Source: Microbotryum silenes-acaulis (taxonomy: Eukaryota; Basidiomycota; Microbotryomycetes; Microbotryales; Microbotryaceae). From it: a DNA stretch of 64,000 bases. Below the pieces are notes generated by a model that was not told the DNA's origin, searched no databases, and saw only the letters and a program-made list of their open reading frames with translations. The stretch covers positions 806,001 to 870,000 of the forward strand of contig QPFY01000002.1 in the NCBI GenBank assembly GCA_003665825.1. The letters are read 5' to 3'. Positions 59,544 to 64,000 of this stretch are shown one piece after another (the stretch's first letter is position 1; every line of letters starts with the position of its first letter). The translations under genes and the position numbers were made by a program.

Positions 59544-61933
59544 TCACTTCTGTTCCTCATCCCCAACTTTAGGCGCCGACTTTCCATCATGCAGACCCCA
59601 TTGATCATCCGTCTCCGTCGTAAGCTCAATATCCTGAATGAAGAGGGAGAAGAGGAACCCCAATCCGGAGATGAAGACCATGGTGAGCCAGATGACGCGA
59701 AGGCTCAAGGCGAAGGCTTCTCGGACTTGGGAACGGAGGGGTTCGGCACTGTGCGTGGATGGGGGGGACGTGTCAGCTTTCTGGGGGACTCGACTCTCTT
59801 CGAAGGTAATGGAGAGGTTTGACGTGCAGATCAACGATTTTGGGAATCGCAGAGAAAGCAATTTCCGCCTCGCCGTGGAACAGGGCAAGGAATTCTTTGG
59901 GCAGGTTCGCGGCCAACGAATTTTGCAAGATGGTTGCCCCGATCGAGATGCCGAAGACTTCACCGAAGGCGCGCATGAAGGAGAAGAAGGCCATCTGAGG
60001 GAAGGAAGAGGGATCAGATTGAATCGAGGGTGTATGTGTGGAGGTCCCGAGTTGCTCAAGACTTACCGCATGCGGTTGTTGCGAAGCCTTGAGAGGAGCG
60101 AGGACTGTGATGGACATGTAGCGGGCGAAACGTTAGCAAACCCTCGACCACTTTGGGAGAGCATAAGATTTTGATGCATACCTGGGAAGTTGGTACTCGA
60201 GTAAAGAATACCGAGACCGAGACCCATCAAAATTGGACTGGGAGGATAGCCATGGAACATGTGATCAGTACACTAGCACTCGGTAACTCGTCGCGTACGC
60301 ACAGTTCGGGTAGCATCACTCACAGTCCAACCGAAGCAGCTTTGGAGCAATCAAACTTCATCAACGCCGTGATGCCGAACCCAATGGCGGTGAGAGCCCA
60401 GCCAAGGACGTTCCAGACTTTGTAGACTCCTTGATAGCCGATAACGACACCGGTGATGATGGACAAGGGGGCAACAGTGCTGAAAGAGGTCAAAACCAGA
60501 GTTAGCCGCGGGCAAAGGCATCTGAAGGTGTTCGCCCCGAACAACTCACAAACTGAGCGAGAAGGTATCGACACCAGCTTGAACGGGACTAGCACCCTTC
60601 GCGGCTTGGAAGAAGACGGTGAGATAGTACACCGCGGCCAGGGAAACGATCCCATGCAAGAAGGTGGTCACGAAACCGAGCAAACTCGTTCGATGGCTGA
60701 GGATGTCGAAAGGGATCGTTGGATGTTTGACATAAGACTTTTCGAGCCAGAGGAACACGCCCATGGTGGTGAAGCCTAGGATGAGCGGGACTAAAACTTG
60801 GTAAGAGGTCCATGGGTGGGCTACACCACCCCATGTCAGGCCGATGATGGTGAAGGTCGCGCCGATGACGAAGACGATGTTGAGGTAGTCCATTTGTTCG
60901 AGTTTTTCCTTGAGGGTTGTCTCAGGGGCTTTGATGCGGAGGAAGAAGGCGACAAGGACGAAAGCAATTCCGGCGAGGGGGATGTTCATGTAGAATAGCC
61001 TGGAGGGGAACCGAGGATCAGTTTTTGAAATATCAGCACACTTGAGGGGCAGGGAGGGGACTGACCAGCGCCAGGCCCCGGCGGAGGCGAGAGCACCACC
61101 AATAGGAGGACCGATAGCACTAGCGACAGCCCACACTGAATATACAGAGCTTCTGGTCAGTTGAGCGAGGCAGCAGGGCGCACCGAGATTTTTGCTTACC
61201 GGATCCAATGACTCCGAAGAAGGCTCCTCGGTCGGCAAGGGGGACCAGATCGACCACGACAATTTCGGTCTGTTGCCGGCAGAAAGATAAGTAACATTGC
61301 ATATTAGCCTTCTGAACTCTCTTAGAATCACAAGTTCGACCCACCATTGTCAAAATTCCACCTCCACCAATACCCTGAATCGATCTTCCAGCAATAACCA
61401 TCGTCATCGACCTCGCCGCACCGACTAGTGCCGATCCCAAAGCGAATAAAACCAATGAAGCGAGCAAGGTCGATCTTCGGCCAAAGATGGAAGCTAGATT
61501 ACCCGTCCATGGGATTAGGGCTGTTGATGTTAGGGCGTAAGCGGATCCGACCCAGGAGAATTCGGAGGATTGGAATTCCGCGGCCACTACGGAGGAACGA
61601 AACAAGGTGTGAAATTAGGGCGTCGGCTCGCCTGCTTCCCACAAAAGTCTTCCTCACTCGAAACGTACTGGAAGGAAGTGCCGTCGAAACAGCCGTCAAA
61701 TCCAAAGCCGAAAGGAAAGAACTCATGCACAAAGCAAGGTAAACAAGCCAAAACTGTTGCCCTCGATTCGCAAAGGGATTGTGCTTGTTAGGGGCGGCGG
61801 CGGCGAATGGGTTCGTCAAGTCGACCGAGAGGACGGCGGATTTCTCCCCTGGTTCATTGGATTGACCTTTAGGGAGGATGGCGATGTCTGGGATGGAGAG
61901 GTTACGGAGTGTTGGGGGACGTTCGACACCCAT
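59544..61933 (-). CDS. MFS multidrug efflux transporter, DHA2 family (copy 2)
   Basis: Paralogue of the previous transporter, with the same order of segments: QFWLVYLALCMSSFLSALDL, TAVSTALPS, EFSWVGSAYALTSTALIPWT, IFGRRSTLLASLVLFALGSA, IAGRSIQGIGGGGILTM, SAIGPPIGGALASAGAWRW, FLRIKAPETTLKEKLEQMDY, IIGLTWGGVAHPWTSYQVLV, LHGIVSLAAVYYLTVFFQAA, LAPLKASQQPHAMAFFSFMR, ISIGATILQNSLAANLPKEF, and LRVIWLTMVFISGLGFLFSL. It ends DIELTTETDDQWGLHDGKSA with stop at 59544. The N-terminus (MGVERPPTLRNLSIPDIAIL) differs fully from copy 1. Intron positions appear to match between the copies, so the pair arose by gene duplication, not retroposition. Whether both are expressed cannot be told. Confidence 0.88.
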
Positions 61934-62621
61934 CCTTGTTATGGTTTGCTTGATGGCTGGCGAGGAGGGTTGCGGGCGGATTGCGATGGGCTCGCGGCGG
62001 TGTGTCGAAGCCGGTTCGGAGGCGAGACAGGCACGGTGAACTCGGAAGCCGATCGAGGCTTGGCTTGCAGATCGGCAAGAAGACTTTGCTCTTGCGGGGG
62101 CGATGTGAGTCCGTTACAGAGGCGAAGCCGGGCGTTGTACGAGGTTTCAAGTGATGGCGGAACGACAAGAAGTTCGAGTCTCCAGGCAGTGATGACAATG
62201 GTCAAGTACGACCTCCCAGCAAGCCAGGTTTGTTTCGGGTGCCCTGCCTCGGACGTTTGGCCCAGTTCGGACATAGAGCCCCCGCTTTTGACAGTGTCAG
62301 TGCCTCAATGCGTCCGGCGCGCGTCTGTGGCAGCACTGGCGGTGGTGCGAATGCCCGCGCGATTCTCAGGCGGTGTGCTCGATTTGATCCGCCACAAATT
62401 GTATCTCGCAAACGATCTGGTTGTTTGACATGTAAATTGTCTTCTCTTATGGCCCCTCAGCTAATCCATACGTACACAATCTCGCGCCAAAATATTGGGA
62501 GAAGGGCCGCGCCTTCGCCCGCGCCGACAACTTCCCGTTTCGTCACTCGAACCCCGGCCAGCGCCCAGGCTTCTCGCCTTCCATCCCACTCCATTGAATT
62601 CCGCTTAATAAATACTGCACA
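61934..62621. other. Promoter of MFS copy 2 and 3' region of the ketoreductase gene
   Basis: No gene is supported in these 688 bases. The 58192-type promoter repeat of copy 1 was looked for by eye and not found here. Confidence 0.45.
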
Positions 62622-64000
62622 TTACCACTGTTTCTCCATCTCCACCAATTGATCGATCGTCTCCTCCAACGTCTCTTGCCACGTCTTGAACCTATCCATG
62701 CCCAACAACTCCTTGGCAGGGGTGCAGTCGAGTTTGGCCAAGGGTCCCGCTTTAAGGTCGGCTCGGTCTTCGTCTTTGGGCAACTTGGGGAGACGCGAGG
62801 CTAGGTCGGGTCGAGCCTTCTCGAGGTGGAGAATGGCCTGAAGGCGTATGAGATTTTGAGATAAGCACAAATCATGTTAATATGTTGACCCCTCACCCCT
62901 AACTCCGAGAGGTGAAGTTCTGCTCAAGCGCGCGGAATCCCATTCGATCCGAGCTCACTCACCTGTTCCCAAGTGAACCCCCCACCACAAAGCAAGAACC
63001 TCTGTTGATCAACCTTAGGCAAGTGCTCAAGTGCCAATACATGGGCTCGAGCGACGTCCTCAACATGGCAGAAGAGCGGCAAGCGGTTCGCGGGGACTTG
63101 GCCTTTGGTCGAGCCATTGATGAGGGCGTAGATCGCACCGCTTGAGGTGTTGACTTCGGATGGATCGGCGATGCGTTGGAGAGGGGGTCCGTCTATGTAT
63201 CACATAGCTGAGGTCAAATATGTGATAGGGGGTTACTGCAAAGCGGATGCTGGAAACGTACAGATCATCGGAGGATTGACTGCGGGCAGGGCAGGCCAGG
63301 GCAGGCAGACGTCAGCATTGAAGGACGCCAAAGACCGTCGCAATGATTTAACGCACGCGTTGCCAATTCAAGACCTTTCTCTTTAGCATAGTCCTTGCCC
63401 GCACGCTCAGCCAAAGTCTGCAAAGAGGGAAGCCGCCTGTGAGCACGAAATACCTCAAATGTCTCGATCCGACTTCGATTGACCTTGGATAAGGAATAGA
63501 TGAACGGCCCCGTCTGACCAGGCTTGAGACCTTCCTCCATCGTCGAAGGGTTCCAATCCTCCGCAGTGTAGGTATAATCCCTCCACGGTCCACCTTTGGT
63601 GAAATCGGTGACGGCGGCGAAGGAAGAAGTGACGACGATCTTGTTGACGCCGACGGCTTTGGCGGTTCGAAGGACTGAAAGGGTGCCTTCGATGGCGGGG
63701 TCAAGAAGATCTTTCTTGGGGTCGGTGATGTTGAAATGGTCTGAAGTGAAGACAGTCAGGTCATAAGGAGGCCGAATCGGATCGGAGAGATGATTCGTCA
63801 GTTTCTCCGGCGAGGGTGGGTGGGGTGGGGGGCCGCCGGGGTGCCAACACCGAAACAACCCGAGCAAATATCCAATTCACTCACAAGGACTAGCAACATG
63901 AGCAATTGCATCACAAGCTTGGATAGCTTCCTCAAGCCCCTCTCCCGTGACGAGATCCTCGACTTGGACGAGTTCGAGTGGGGAACCTGAAGGGTAACGG
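62622..64000 (-). CDS. Extended SDR ketoreductase, GRE2 / dihydroflavonol-reductase-like (5' end outside the window)
   Basis: NAD(P)-dependent reductase. The piece begins in the window at RYPSGSPLELVQVEDLVTGE (complement of the right edge) and continues EAIQACDAIAHVASP, then across an intron YHFNITDPKKDLLDPAIEGT, LSVLRTAKAVGVNKIVVTSS, FAAVTDF. The catalytic Tyr-xxx-Lys is YSLSKTLAERAGKDYAKEKG, read across an intron at about 63413-63488. It is followed by PPMIYGPPLQ, VNTSSGAIYALINGSTKGQV, LPLFCHVEDVARAHVLALEH and FTWEQAILHLEKARPDLASR. The product ends LVEMEKQW. The Rossmann GxxGxxG N-terminus lies beyond position 64000. The fungal GRE2/aldehyde-reductase group is the best match. The substrate is unknown. 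Confidence 0.87.

Noticed and set aside
61757..62428. Plus-strand frame of 223 residues
   Set aside because: It overlaps the start of MFS copy 2 on the other strand and shows no domain or splice logic.

Overview
The window is nuclear DNA of an intron-dense fungus. Almost every gene is broken by several short introns of about 50-100 bases with GT..AG ends. The protein families (Opi1, a DHA2 efflux-pump pair, an Sds3-type deacetylase subunit, an ING/PHD protein, RPA135, Vps18, a CAJ1-type J protein) fit a basidiomycete. The dense introns and moderately high GC would suit a Pucciniomycotina yeast or smut relative, but that placement is inference and no species is claimed.

Layout. 0-13.4 kb is a compact housekeeping block: histidine phosphatase, J-domain membrane protein, DHHC palmitoyltransferase, APN2, an aromatic/2-aminoadipate-type aminotransferase, a PLP-homeostasis protein and an Sds3-like subunit. 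13.56-15.48 kb is a degenerate element with long imperfect terminal inverted repeats around a headless, tailless RecQ-type helicase fragment. 15.6-19.6 kb has a CAJ1-like J protein and a secreted protein with two expansin-like (double-psi beta-barrel) domains. 19.6-30.7 kb is gene-poor and repeat-rich. It holds only RPL19 (with 15-nt and 6-nt exons) and a second small secreted expansin-like protein, plus a MITE-like element, a broken Helitron-type PIF1 helicase, GC-palindromic repeats and an AT-rich hairpin region.

30.7-55.4 kb is again compact: a NIT2-type amidase, HGH1, bifunctional purine enzyme ADE16/17, OPI1, a DHA1-like MFS transporter, VPS18, an ING-family PHD protein, RNA polymerase I subunit RPA135 and a low-complexity hypothetical protein. 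55.7-62 kb holds two tandem paralogous DHA2 transporters in the same orientation, and the window ends inside an SDR-type ketoreductase.

There are no operons. Neighbouring genes are mostly convergent (short shared 3' regions) or divergent (shared promoters). The notable divergent pairs are aminotransferase/PLP-homeostasis protein, HGH1/ADE16, and ING/RPA135. I found no tRNA, rRNA or CRISPR array that I could defend. Exon borders were read by eye from splice sites, reading frame and family alignment from memory; none was confirmed by transcripts or searches.
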